Below, one piece after another: positions 32,634 through 42,839 of a stretch of DNA of 64,000 nucleotides (position 1 is the stretch's first letter; each line of letters begins with the position of its first letter). Both the position numbers and the translations under genes were made by a program. Below the pieces are notes generated by a model, which worked only from the letters and a program-made list of their open reading frames with translations, made no database searches and had not been told where the DNA came from. The stretch lies in NCBI GenBank assembly GCA_003194525.1, contig NBIV01000006.1:310001-374000 (forward strand), read 5' to 3'. The stretch is from Gracilariopsis chorda (lineage: Eukaryota > Rhodophyta > Florideophyceae > Gracilariales > Gracilariaceae).

Positions 32634-34373
32634 TCAAACTTGCACCACTGGCTTAGCGACTGCGGGTTTATCCGCGACAACTCTCACATCAGCAGGTGCT
32701 ACGCCAGCTTCCACGATCTTCTCGTCCCCCTTGCAAGGCTCTCCATCCGCTTCAGAATGTCCAGGATGATCTGGTAACAATTCGTCGTAAATATTGTTGG
32801 TATTCTCCGCAATATTATCCCACGAGAACTGGAACGCTGCCTTAACACGACCACGTTCGCCCATGTAACTCGCATGCTCAAAGTTGGCGAATGCGTTACA
32901 GATACCCCACGCCATGCCATCAGGGCTAGTATCCACTAGATAGCCATCATTATCATGCCACACAAATTCACGCGGTCCACCACTCTTGGTGACAACAACA
33001 GGCTTGTTCGACGCCCAAGCTTCCAGTGTAACAATTCCAAAAGGTTCATTCCGACTAGGAATGGCAACCAAATCAGTAGCCTTGAAAAGGTCAACAAGCG
33101 GTTGTCCAGTCATACTTCCCGTAAAGCAAACCGATGCCGCAACGCCCATCTCATGAACTCTAGCGATAAGCCCATCCTTCATGTATCCATCTCCAACCAA
33201 CACGAACTTGGCGTCTGGGCGCGCAGCAAGAATGCTCGGAACAGCCTCCACCAAAATATCCGGCCCCTTTTGCGTGGCCATTCTACCCACGAAGAGCACC
33301 ATAGGATCCATCGGTCCGACACCATACTTGGCGCGGACCTCAGCCGGATCCCAAAGGTTTCCATCATAACGCAAACAATTAATGCCATTGTACACACATC
33401 GCAGCTTTTCCCAGTCAAAGCTATAATGAGCCTTGATCTCATCGCACAAAACTCCCGACACGCCGATAACCTTGTCTGCGAGTCCAATAGCCTCCGCCTC
33501 AATGGCTCGAATGCGCTCGGATTGTCCGCCATAAATATTATTTCCGCAACGTCCAAATTCGGTAGAATGGACGGTAAAGACGCAAACACGGTTGTGATTA
33601 CGCTTGATATTAAGGAGGGCCGGGGCAGCCAACCAGTCATGCGCGTGACAAATATCGAAGTGAGTGTTCATAAAAGCCTCAGTCTCAAGCATGAAATGCA
33701 CCATGGCGTTGCACATATTGGTAACTTCTTGCACAAAGTCCGGGGACAATTCGAATGAAATGCGATGCACATGAACGCCATCGATACGTTCATAAGACGG
33801 TTGACCGGCGCCCGTTCTGACAAAAGCATGCACCTCATGACCACGACGCTCAAGTGCGGCAGCAAGCTCGGTCAAATGCGGTGCCACGCCTCCCACGGCA
33901 ACGGAATGTAAGGATTCCCAAGCGAAAAGCGCTATCTTATAGCTCTTGTGAGCCTTCTTCTGCAAGGGCACTTGATCGGCTTCTGGAAGCGCATGTTCAA
34001 TGTCGGTGAAGGAATACGGGGAGGGCTCTTCCACAAGCGTTACCTGCGCTTCTTGCAGGGCGAGCTTGATGGACTGAAAGGGGGATTTTTCAGGCTTTTG
34101 TATTTGGGTGGACGAAGCGGTTGTTGATGTTTCTTTCGGCTTGGTCGGCGCGGCGGAGATGACGGATGGGGTGGTGGTTGTAGTTGCGGACGCAGTCCTC
34201 TCAGACAGTGTCTGCTGTTCTGTGGCGGCCTTTTGCGGCGGGATAGACGGAGATTTTGTACCGCGGGTTGAAAGTGGAGCCATTGCACGGGTTGTAAGAA
34301 AGGAATGGAAAGAATGAGATGCGTGGAACGTCAGGCAGGTGGGTATTGAAGCTAGTTGTTGTACAACCGACAC
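32634..34373 (-). CDS. Glycosyltransferase family 4 protein (glycogen/starch-synthase-like)
   Basis: A GT-B fold retaining glycosyltransferase of family GT4, 579 aa. Residues 1 to about 130 are a Ser/Thr/Pro/Lys-rich, probably disordered extension (Met31 is a possible start). The N-terminal Rossmann domain starts at KIALFAWES, followed by the donor-site loop VGGVAPHLTELAAALERRGHE and ICHAHDWLAA. The C-terminal GT4 domain carries LFVGRMATQKGPDILVEA, FVLVGDGYMK and the E-x7-E motif in RNEPFGIVTLEAW, then KSGGPREFV. The WES and GGVAPH features resemble archaeal and bacterial GT4 glycogen-synthase-like enzymes, so a role in floridean starch or a soluble glycoside is possible, but the substrate cannot be read from sequence. 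No plastid transit peptide is evident, fitting cytosolic starch metabolism in red algae. Confidence 0.9.
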   Translation of the reverse strand: MSVVQQLASIPTCLTFHASHSFHSFLTTRAMAPLSTRGTKSPSIPPQKAATEQQTLSERTASATTTTTPSVISAAPTKPKETSTTASSTQIQKPEKSPFQSIKLALQEAQVTLVEEPSPYSFTDIEHALPEADQVPLQKKAHKSYKIALFAWESLHSVAVGGVAPHLTELAAALERRGHEVHAFVRTGAGQPSYERIDGVHVHRISFELSPDFVQEVTNMCNAMVHFMLETEAFMNTHFDICHAHDWLAAPALLNIKRNHNRVCVFTVHSTEFGRCGNNIYGGQSERIRAIEAEAIGLADKVIGVSGVLCDEIKAHYSFDWEKLRCVYNGINCLRYDGNLWDPAEVRAKYGVGPMDPMVLFVGRMATQKGPDILVEAVPSILAARPDAKFVLVGDGYMKDGLIARVHEMGVAASVCFTGSMTGQPLVDLFKATDLVAIPSRNEPFGIVTLEAWASNKPVVVTKSGGPREFVWHDNDGYLVDTSPDGMAWGICNAFANFEHASYMGERGRVKAAFQFSWDNIAENTNNIYDELLPDHPGHSEADGEPCKGDEKIVEAGVAPADVRVVADKPAVAKPVVQV

Positions 34374-35259
34374 GCTCAGTTTTCACAGCGCTGGCAAAGG
34401 CAAGTTGTCTCGCGGAGACGATATAACGAAGAGAATGGCGCAGTGGGCGGAGAACGAATGCGGAGCTGAAGCGTGGGCAGATATCATGAAATGGCGTCGA
34501 ACAGATGTGGCCAGAGGCGATGAGCGGTCGTGGGAGCGTGGCAGACACAGGTTACAAGTGCAGAACTGTGATCGATAATTAAAACATGGCTGCCAGCGGT
34601 GGGTAAGCTCCGCCACAAGCTCGGCAGTGGAGCAAAGCAGCGCCACGCATCGAGATGGGCATGTGTCTCTTGGAGGCGGTTTGCGCAGTATTTGGGCAGT
34701 ATTTGGAGACCGCATTGAGCGCTGCCCAATTGCCGTGCGACAAGTGGGAAAAGGGTGCTGGAAATGTGTGGCCACGGTGACGCTTTTTTGGTGGCTGACA
34801 GCCACTTGCCTCACTTGCAGTCGCGCATGTGAATATTCGTTCTTTTTCCAGACTGTTTTACGATTGTTTACCTCGTTCATCCTCCTCAACAGGCGCATCC
34901 GCGCTGCGTGGCTGCTCCGTTTCATCTGAATTTCCTTTTGACGACTTGTCTCCATGACACGTGCACACGTGGTGCGCCATAGAAGCACCCGCTCGCAACT
35001 CCGATTCGTTTCGGCCGAGTAATTGCGTGAAGGTAAAAAACGCGCCTGCATGAATGGTAATCCGTGAAGGCATGGACTTCATTCCCATTCCGATCCGTGC
35101 TTTGAGAAACGAAGGCTATCACTAGATGCATCTCACTTCAGCTCCTGTCAATTTGCAATGAGTCAAGCAACAAGAGCTACAGTACGAAACCGACGACCCC
35201 CGATGGAAAAGTTTGGCGATGACGCTGCGAAGGGTTTGAGTCTAGCGGCGATCACTCAC
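34374..35259. other. 5' region of the GT4 gene
   Basis: Contains the GT4 promoter region. A 222-codon minus-strand frame is present but Arg/Ser/Cys/His-rich without a domain, and is judged spurious. Confidence 0.4.
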
Positions 35260-35367
35260 TGCGTCCTATGGGGTTCGAACCCATGCTCACAAACGTGAAG
35301 CAGAACGCGCAGAGAATGTAACCTTTCTTCCTTGAGTCTGCCGCCTTAACCACTCGGCCAAAGACGC
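35260..35367 (-). tRNA. trnL-CAA: tRNA-Leu(CAA) with a 25 nt intron
   Basis: Read on the minus strand from 35367. The acceptor stem GCGTCTT pairs with AGGACGC (one G-U). The D-arm has GCCGAGTGGTTAAGGC, the anticodon stem is GCAGA/TCTGC with loop CT-CAA-G-T, the class II variable arm is TCAC-GTTT-GTGA, and the T-arm is ATGGG-TTCGAAC-CCCAT with discriminator A. The intron (GAAGAAAGG through GCGCG) lies between positions 37 and 38, the canonical eukaryotic site, leaving an 83 nt mature tRNA. Another TCTGC inside the intron can mimic the 3' anticodon strand, but only the outer one leaves a normal variable arm. It reads UUG leucine codons. Confidence 0.95.
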
Positions 35368-36586
35368 CTTCTGCACAACGCATCAACACTACTTCAGTAC
35401 TCAAATTTTTGCATTTTTTACCGCGTCCTTCACTCTCACACGGTACTATGGAGCACATATTCATCCTAGATTATTGTTTACACCATAGAGGTGTGAACTT
35501 CACACCTCATATGTACTCCATAGTACCTGTACCGTTTACCTTGTGGTACAGTAGTATGTAGGTATGTATGTTTACGGGCGCACGCCACTAATTCCGACAG
35601 AGTGGTACATAGTGGTAGTAACACAGTCCGTACGGAGTCTGTAGGTAGCACCACTTTGTGTCTTGATGAGCCGAACACCTTCCTCTCTGTGTGTAGCCCA
35701 AAAAGATAGCCTTCCAACCCTTGCTTCGCCTATAATTCCTGCAAGAAGAGCGCGCCATCTCCGAAACTTCACGTCTCAACCTGGTGCTTGGCAAACACTG
35801 CACAGAAAACCACGACTGCAAAGATGCACCTCAATCATCTCCATCTCCAACAACTTGTCTCACGGCATCGCGTAGCACATTGCTGCTGCACCCTTATTCA
35901 TATCTACCGCCTTGCGTTACTCGGTCTTTGATCCATATTCATTACGAAGCTACGTCCACAAGCTGCTTCAACAACAATGGCGCACGGCAGCATCTGTCAT
36001 AGCATTAACCTGTACCAAATACCACTTTCGATCTTTCGCCATTTGAGTCTCTCGTCTGGGAAGGGGAGCGTATGTATACGTAGCCCATGGCAGAGCACCT
36101 CTGGTGTCAATTTCATCCACCCCACCACATTTTGGTCCTCATGCGATTTGAGGATGTGCTCAAGTCCTATCGGTTCTGCGAAGTGAAGCGTTCCATTCGT
36201 ATCCGTATCTGAGAAACTAAACTATGCCCGCGCACACAGCTACCTCCTGCATGGTGTGCAGTGAAACAAACGGTCGAGTAAATGCCTTCCGTATCAGCAT
36301 TATCGTTTGGATACTCCGAACATGTTCTTCTTCTACGTGTCCCATGGTTGGCGTGGTAGAGCGAACAACACCATAGACACCGTCTATCCAGTAGGCACAC
36401 GAAGCTAATCAAGATGAGAAATATAAATACAGTGGTAGAGTCGAACAATCAGCAAAACAGGAGTCGTAGACGTATCGCTCGCCAATGGGGAGATATCTGC
36501 GTTTCGTGTAGAGAGTGAAGCAACCACACGAAGTGTTTTACTTTCTACGAAAGAACTGTTTAAGAGGAGATGATTCACTGATGCCT
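35368..36586. other. Intergenic region upstream of tRNA-Leu
   Basis: Contains the nested inverted repeat 35442-35527. Otherwise only short frames with no recognised domain. Confidence 0.45.
35442..35527. repeat. Nested inverted repeats upstream of tRNA-Leu
   Basis: The outer arms 35442-35460 and 35509-35527 pair at 18 of 19 positions (GGTACTATGGAGCACATAT). Directly inside the right arm is a nearly perfect 21 bp palindrome (35488-35508, arms GAGGTGTGAA/TTCACACCTC around one base). Could be a small MITE or a cruciform site. Confidence 0.8.
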
Positions 36587-37489
36587 TCAGGGAGAAATAA
36601 TGTCGCGAGCTTTCTGTGCGTCCTTCAGTTGATCCACTGTCGCACTCACGTTGTACGGAAGCTCCGGAGTGTCCGAGCCCGACGGCTTCTTGAACACGGG
36701 TTCGTCCACACCCTTGGCCTGGAGCTGTTTCCAGAAGGCGATCTCTTCTCCAGGGGTCAACATAAAGTCCATTGCGCCAACGCTTCCAGTGTAGGGCTGT
36801 CCTGGAATCTCGGTCTGAGGCTCACCAGTAGGCGTGAAGGTAGGAGGGTCTGCGATATCCTGTAAAACCGCGTACCTAACATCCAAACTACCATCAAGAC
36901 AGAGCAAATACTTCTCGTCTAGGCCCGCTCTAATACGTTTCTTACGTTCCACCGCCCCAAAGTCCATCCTGGTCAACACCGCGCCGCGCTGCTCATTTAC
37001 AGACGCGCGGAATTTCTGGAAGGCATCTTCAGCTACCGCTGGGTCCTCGCAGTTCTCATAGGTACCTGGGGAAAACTTGGGGTCAACGTAGGCAGGGTCC
37101 CAGGCAAAAACAGCGCCTTCAGCTTCAGCAATGCGGGGATCCGGAGGAGCAGTTGCGTCACGCTCAGGTATTGGGGAGTCGAACGCCTGGGGAATACCTT
37201 TTTCAGGCACGATTACACGTCCCTTCTGGTCGCGACCGAGCTTGGCGTCGCTAAGGCTGGCGGGGACACCCTTGGAAAAATCTGAAGCGATGCGGAACTT
37301 GTCGACGTAATACTGGTTTACATGGCCTTTGGTCTTGTCAGTGAGGTAGCTGTAGTCGCCGTATCCCATGCGCGGCGTGCTGGATTTGGCTCGAACATCG
37401 CGGGAAACCAGTTTGTTGCATACGAATGAAGAGGACCGGTTCTTGGCGGGGACGTGGGTGCCGACGGAGAGAGCGTTGACGAATGCCAT
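36587..37489 (-). CDS. Plastid-targeted protein, possible phycobilisome-associated component
   Basis: A 300 aa protein. The N-terminus MAFVNALSVGTHVPAKNRS is rich in Ser, Val and basic residues with no acidic residue for about 30 positions, and carries a Phe at position 3, typical of red algal stromal transit peptides; cleavage probably falls near residue 40 before MGYGDYSYL. The mature part is soluble, Asp/Pro-rich, and contains GRVIVPEKGIPQAF, FAWDPAYVDPKFSPGTYENC, and a block DEKYLLCLDGSLDVRYAVL; the two Cys are the only ones in the mature part. No membrane segment or known linker domain is obvious. A role near the phycobilisome or thylakoid is a guess from plastid targeting and composition; I do not recognise a named family. 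Confidence 0.7.
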   Translation of the reverse strand: MAFVNALSVGTHVPAKNRSSSFVCNKLVSRDVRAKSSTPRMGYGDYSYLTDKTKGHVNQYYVDKFRIASDFSKGVPASLSDAKLGRDQKGRVIVPEKGIPQAFDSPIPERDATAPPDPRIAEAEGAVFAWDPAYVDPKFSPGTYENCEDPAVAEDAFQKFRASVNEQRGAVLTRMDFGAVERKKRIRAGLDEKYLLCLDGSLDVRYAVLQDIADPPTFTPTGEPQTEIPGQPYTGSVGAMDFMLTPGEEIAFWKQLQAKGVDEPVFKKPSGSDTPELPYNVSATVDQLKDAQKARDIISP

Positions 37490-39677
37490 TCCGGTCTGGA
37501 GATCTGTGTAAGAAATGCGTCAGCGTACGACGCGAATAGAGTAGAAGGCGAAGGTGAGAAATGCAGGCGAGTTTCTTCGGCGCTTGGAGTCTATGATGAG
37601 AGAACAAGGATTGTCGACGTGGTGCGCTTTGGACAGAGCAACGGAGGTTATCAATTGTTTATCTGGGGAGAGGTGTGAGGTCAAAAAAACCCTCGGATGT
37701 TCACCAAGATTTTTCAACTCCAACGTCCAGTGAAGACGGAGCCCAGTTTTCGTATCAAATTTTGCAGGCCGTCACCAAAATGACTACATTGTGGCCTGTT
37801 CGCCTTTCTCCACAAATTTGTGAGACGGCAATATAATTGGCTACAGAAGTTGTCCGGCCTGGCCCCAAATGGACGTGGACTGCGACACTGGGCGTCTCCT
37901 GAAAACACAAGAGCGCAAAACTGTTTCTTCGTTATCTCGCTTGCGAGAGATTTGTTCCACATTCTATTTAGCAGAAGCAAAGCTCAGGGAAGAAGCATCA
38001 CAAGTCCTGGGCTTTCGTGGAAATGCATCCTACCTCAAACTCATGTATATCCTTTTAAATCTGTGTATTTGCTGTTTCAGGAGAGGCCCAATGTGATGCG
38101 ATGAGCTAAGATGTTCCGCAAACTAACACCATGTCCTACGTCATAGCTCAGCCAAAGGGCGCAGCAATACGCGGATAATTCAAAAGGGCGTAATTGCTAG
38201 CTCATTGAAAGGGCGCGTACAGGACAATAACTCTGATATACAGAGTCCCCAGTAGAGCCCAGGCTTGCCCGGAGGAGGAGGCAGAGACTTCTTGTGCCCA
38301 TTCTTGTGGTTTGCTGAGAGTTGCGATGCAACACAATGAAGCACCTCTCAGCTCTGCGAGCAGAGACACTGTGAGTAGGGAATCAACCCTTTATTTCTCC
38401 TCAAGCGCGGAAATCATCAGTCTTAATTTTTCACCATATTACCATATTATTATGAGAGTGTTTTTGTCAGATGATTATCCAGAACGCGTCCTGAAACTGT
38501 TGTTAGCATTTATCGTTTACACGGTATGTGCAACGGAAAGCTTACTTGGCTACTTAAAAAGAAAATGAGAGTGGTAAAGCGTGATGTGCTAGCAAGCAAA
38601 TATCAAGTTGATTGTTGTACGCAAATTGCATTGCGTAAAGGGACACAGATCGAAGTGATTCTCAGCTATGATGTTTCTGTGAGTAACTATTGGCGTAATG
38701 ATCAGATTTAGCTTTTTAAAACTCTCACGATATCTGGCTTTCTGTTGTGGAACTGGAAACGTGCATGAAGCTTTGTCAGAACTACATCGTGAGAGCATGT
38801 ATAGAAATAAATCTCAGGCACGATATTGCTGCTCTAGCAGGTGTACCTTTTCGGCCTCCAAAGCTTTAAGTTTAAAGTCAGTATTACGAATGATCTTTCT
38901 GAAAACGAGCATAGAGCAAGTGATTTGGAACACGAAAGGCATCTAGAAGAACATCAAACCGAGCGGCATTCAACACGGTGACCGATCATGTCTCAAGAAG
39001 ACGCCTCTCATCGTGTCAAAGGTGACTAGAATACGTACGGACTGGGGTCATTCCATTAATTATGCCAATTGAGGAACTGAGAAAGAAAATGTTATTGGAA
39101 ATGACGGGAAGTAGAGGACGGCTGTACACAGGGCTCACCTTGCCCCTCTTTGAGGCGTTTGCTTGCTCCGTCGTCCCCTTCCTGTCAGTTCAGATTTCCG
39201 CTCTAGTGTTTCTTTTATGTCATGCTCGCACCTGCCAATCATCAACCAATCTCTCTTGGGTAAAAAAGCAGTTCTGTTCTAGACGTAAGGCTCTTTCTAC
39301 AGTAGGACATTTCACGGTGCATTCTGTCTAGGATACCCAGATATCGAGAGATTTCCCATTTTCTAGGACACTCTCAGCATTCCCTGAAATCTGTACCTCC
39401 GTCCCACACATAAGCTAGCCACTTTTGACCACCCTCGCAAACAGGGTCAAAATCGAGGGTTCTGTCACGAATATGAACCCTCGCTGACAACCCATACATA
39501 TGGTCAACTGACACGAAGGTCAGCAGCACCGTCAGAGCTTCAAGCGTGACGCAAAGAAAACGTTATGGGAGCTACTAAAGCCCACAGCATCCGCAAGAAC
39601 ACATCGCATCCCCGCCCTGCGCAAGCTCGACATCCACCGAACCCGCGCCCTACCACCGCCGCGGAGGCGGCGGCGCC
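37490..39677. other. Intergenic region with short repeats and hairpins
   Basis: No supported gene. AAAGGGCG occurs three times within about 60 bp (about 38154-38214). Two hairpins sit at about 39424-39473: TTTTGACC/GGTCAAAA and GAGGGTTC/GAACCCTC. Confidence 0.4.
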
Positions 39678-40966
39678 ATGGACGACCAGCAGAAGCGCGC
39701 GCTCTTCCGCCAGCCCTACGCCGCGCCGGCCGTGCGAGCCTTCTCCTCAGACTCGAATTCGCTCACATCCTCCGCCTCTCCTCCGAGCGATCCCCGCCGA
39801 GTACCCCTCCGCCGACACCACCGCCGCACCCGCCGTCACCGCAGCGCGCGCAGCCGCTTCCGCACGCGTCGTTTGACGCAAACACCGTCTAGCCCGAGCC
39901 TGAGCCCAAGCTTGAGCACAAATCCACGTCTGAGCCGAAACGACGGCCCTTTGTGCGCGCGTCCTCGACGTGTTCGCCACGTGCAGGCGATGACGCGGCG
40001 TGCTCAGCGACGTTCAGTGTGGAGACATCGGCGTTTTGAGGCCTGCGCCCACAAACGGTGCCACCTACGCGCACGGGCAAGTCGTGCGCTTTTTCTGACG
40101 AGAACACGGTGCGGCCGTCTTCCCCGCGCGCTTTGCAGCACGTTTACACGCTGGATGACTCGCTGACGTCTGCAGCACTGCCGCGCGTGGCGTTGGTGGA
40201 CGACGGCGGCTTAAAAGCGTGGGAATCTGGCGATGCTATTGAGCTGGATTCTCGTCGGGCACACCCACGCTGTTTGGGCGCATGGTACCTGAAATTGAAG
40301 AAGACCAAGTTTGATGCGGTTGCGGTTGAGGACGAAGTATATCCAATTAATGTTGCCATTACTGTTCTGTTACGAAACAAGACTTGGAGAACGCACCAAT
40401 TCGGAGAATGCACAACAAAAGCTCGCTTGCGTGCCAGAGATACATCAGCATTGCGACCACATTCAAACTCAATGCGCCATCTATCCGCCGGAACTGCTCG
40501 TGCATCAGACTTTTTCACGCTGTCTCCGATAATGAGTCGCTTACAGATGTGCGCCCCAAATGAGGTACGCACACCTCCCGCACTGCATCATGTGGAATGT
40601 CATGGCAGCAGGCGAGTGTGCAGGATTTCTAGTTCACCGAGTAGCGCTTTAAACGGTCGACGTTTAGGACGACGTTCCCGTAACGTAGCGCTGGATGATT
40701 CTGTTCGAAATCCAGTAGACCTGTTTGCTATGACCACCGACAGAGACTCAAAATCAGTTACAATGCCAAAAGCCTCATATATGGAGTGCAAGTCCGACGG
40801 CTGTCCGTTTGCTACAGAAACTTCTCTTGCTGCTGACAACGATAAGAACGAGATCGCTGGCGCTATGGACTTTATTCCGAGTCTAGGTCAAATGTATTTC
40901 TTCAGCAAGGCACATCTTCCTTCTCTCAAATGCGCACCTTGTCACTTCCCAACATTTCTGACATGA
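39678..40966 (+). pseudogene. Unknown host-type gene, probably decaying
   Basis: The clean frame 40058-40966 (302 codons) has no recognised domain; it contains GAWYLKLKKTKFDAVAVEDE and an Arg/Ser-rich middle. The same frame continues coding-like upstream through RPFVRASSTCSPRAGDDAA and a Pro-rich stretch, but is cut by TGA (40037-40039) and TAG (39890-39892). An ATG at 39678 opens a different frame (MDDQQKRALFRQPY) that would need a shift to join it. Either this is a host gene that has taken at least three lesions, or the true gene starts at 40058 with upstream by-product frames, or it has an intron I cannot place. Confidence 0.35.
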
Positions 40967-41516
40967 CTTAGGAAGCCGCTTTCTCTCCTAATACATCGCG
41001 TTCAAACTCATCAAATGCCGATGCATCATGGATCCATCTCGCTTCGCCGGCGATAGCTTCAGCATGCTGCACCATATGCTCCAAACTATTAAAGCGAGGA
41101 AGTTCTCTCGGTGCATAGTCGTTGTAAGCTGCGCAGTAGTTTGCGTAGGCATTGGGACCAACCATACCCATCTTTCTCATAATAAACTCATCCATGTATC
41201 CTAATGACCTATGCGACTGAACGCTTCCTCTCTTCAAAAAATGTCCCGTATATGCGTTAGCGTCCTCGGAACCAATTCCTATCGTTACCAGACGCGATCT
41301 CATGAAGGTTACAAACTTGTGACAACTTAGCGGCCTTTCAAAGTTCAGGGTAGTACCAGCTCTAGTTGTAGTTATCTCCGGAAAAAGAAACCCATCATCA
41401 TTTCCTCTAGCTATGACCCACGAATGCAATGCCAGAAAAGGATCCATGTATATTGAAAAGTACAACGGTGTGTTTCCATCCCATTCCGCAACCTCATATG
41501 TGAGGATAAAGCTTCG

Positions 41517-41626
41517 CTCACCGTCCTTGTCAGACGGTGAGGAAGAAGGAGATGGAGTGGACCATCTCACCATCCTTGGGGATGGTGAGAAAGCGTCCTG
41601 CCTTCTCACCATCCTCGAGGATGGTG
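41517..41626. repeat. Three consecutive hairpins from one CTCACCATCC motif
   Basis: CTCACCGTC/GACGGTGAG (41517-41541), CTCACCATCC/GGATGGTGAG (41566-41589) and the perfect palindrome CACCATCCTC/GAGGATGGTG (41607-41626), spaced about 40-50 bp apart at the edge of the insert. Confidence 0.85.
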
Positions 41627-41860
41627 TGATGTCTGCTTACAATGCCGCATTCATGCGAGCATGTTAGGACTCTAACTACCGAGAAAGACGACTAGCGTCT
41701 TTCTCTCTGAGTATAAAAGGAGGGAACAGAGCTCGGCCTTTGCCTCTCGTCTGTTCCCCAACCCATTATTATCATCAACTCTACCTCTTCAAGCAAAGGA
41801 ATCATCCTTTTTGGGCCGCCCCTAGCTACCACTACAGGCCGCCCCTTTTTTTAAACGTAT
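41627..41860 (+). other. TATA-bearing insert inside the recombinase gene (solo-LTR-like)
   Basis: Breaks the recombinase between VERVYDVV and FILTYEVAEWDG. It has a consensus TATA box (GTATAAAAGG, about 41712) followed by a pyrimidine-rich stretch, and a GGCCGCCCC direct repeat near 41815 and 41842. Shape and content suggest a short solo LTR, but no target duplication was found; a spliceosomal intron is the alternative. Confidence 0.3.
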
Positions 41861-42834
41861 TATTTCACGACATCATAGACTCTTTCAACCGTAGAATTCT
41901 TAATTGCTGTTTTCATAGTCAATGTTGCTGCTTGTCTTCCTACGGAAACATGCTCCATTTTCAGCTTCGATATCTCATCGAAACGAAGCCCTAGATTTAG
42001 TGCTATCACACACATAGAGTGAAACATAATATCCATTACATCCAAATTTGATGATCCGAACCAAAACTGTTCAGCATGGTCACAAACAATCTCTGCAGTT
42101 AATGGCCTTGCACGTTGTTTCATATTACCATATCGCGCAAGGTTAACCTTGTAAGCTCTCCAAAACTGCTCGAAATCCGTGTTTTTTTCCAACGGATTAC
42201 CGGTAGCCGTATGCGTCTCTCTGTTAACCATCCAATTACCTTTGTGACCATATTTCTTGTAGACCAACCTTAATCCTTGCACCTATCCTCCCATGGTGTC
42301 CCCCTTCATCGCCATCCTCGTGTTGTATCGGCCTTTCTCTACCAACCAGTTCATGATTAGCTGACTGGATTGGACTGAAACCTTGTAGGGATCACCAGCG
42401 TTGTGTTTCTTAGCAAACTCTACGATTAATCGCTCAGATCGTTCCATATTAGCCAAATTTGACTTGCTATACGACGGGTTACTAATATCTTCAATGGTTC
42501 TTAGTTTTGATCCAGAAATGGTGTCTTCTTTAAAGAACTCATCCTCACCAACAAACGACGAAAACGAATTTGCTTCCATCATTACTAACAGGTTAGGGTT
42601 GGGATTTCCAATCGCGTCTTGCTACACTGACTTCTTTCGCACGCAAGGAAAGTAGAAGGTAGTTGCCCATCGTATCTTATTATCACCACCCCATGGATCT
42701 CCCATTTTCAAACTAATCATATTATTTTTTTCTGTGCTACAAGGAAGATACTTAAAGGCCTAGGTATACCATTTTGGTCTCGTTTGTCATGAAACAGACT
42801 AGTCGCAGTTTCCCATTTCTTATCATCATCATCA

Positions 42835-42839
42835 AAAAT
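42835..42839. other. Target site duplication, left copy (AAAAT)
   Basis: Identical to 52749-52753 on the other side of the family A gypsy element. Confidence 0.9.

Larger units (their letters stand above)
40968..42705 (-). mobile_element. Tyrosine recombinase gene of a Crypton-like element, decayed
   Basis: Read down from ATG 42705. The N-terminal core-binding region includes NMERSERLIVEFAKKHNAGD and the catalytic domain begins near LNLGLRFDEISKLKMEHV (about 41960-42000), where the Arg is the first catalytic Arg of tyrosine recombinases. The box II block is TGHFLKRGSVQSHRSLGY (about 41215-41255, HxxK-R instead of HxxR), and the nucleophile region is NAYANYCAAYND (about 41120-41150). The frame is cut by TAG at about 42622-42624 and at 42283-42285, and by an insert at about 41627-41860. 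No reverse transcriptase belongs to this strand, so a Crypton-type DNA transposon fits better than DIRS. An algal chromosomal recombinase gene is the alternative. Confidence 0.65.

Noticed and set aside
34383-35051. 222-codon minus-strand frame upstream of the GT4 gene
   Set aside because: Composition is unlike a folded protein, there is no domain, and it occupies the expected promoter region.
36587-37489. R-phycoerythrin gamma subunit
   Set aside because: Length fits, but the Cys pattern and sequence do not match the gamma chains I can recall.
42283-42285. TAG reassignment, suggested by TAG codons in frame in the recombinase and in the 39.7-40.9 kb gene
   Set aside because: RPB5 ends at TAG in the expected place and the intact host genes show no internal TAG, so decay is the simpler reading.
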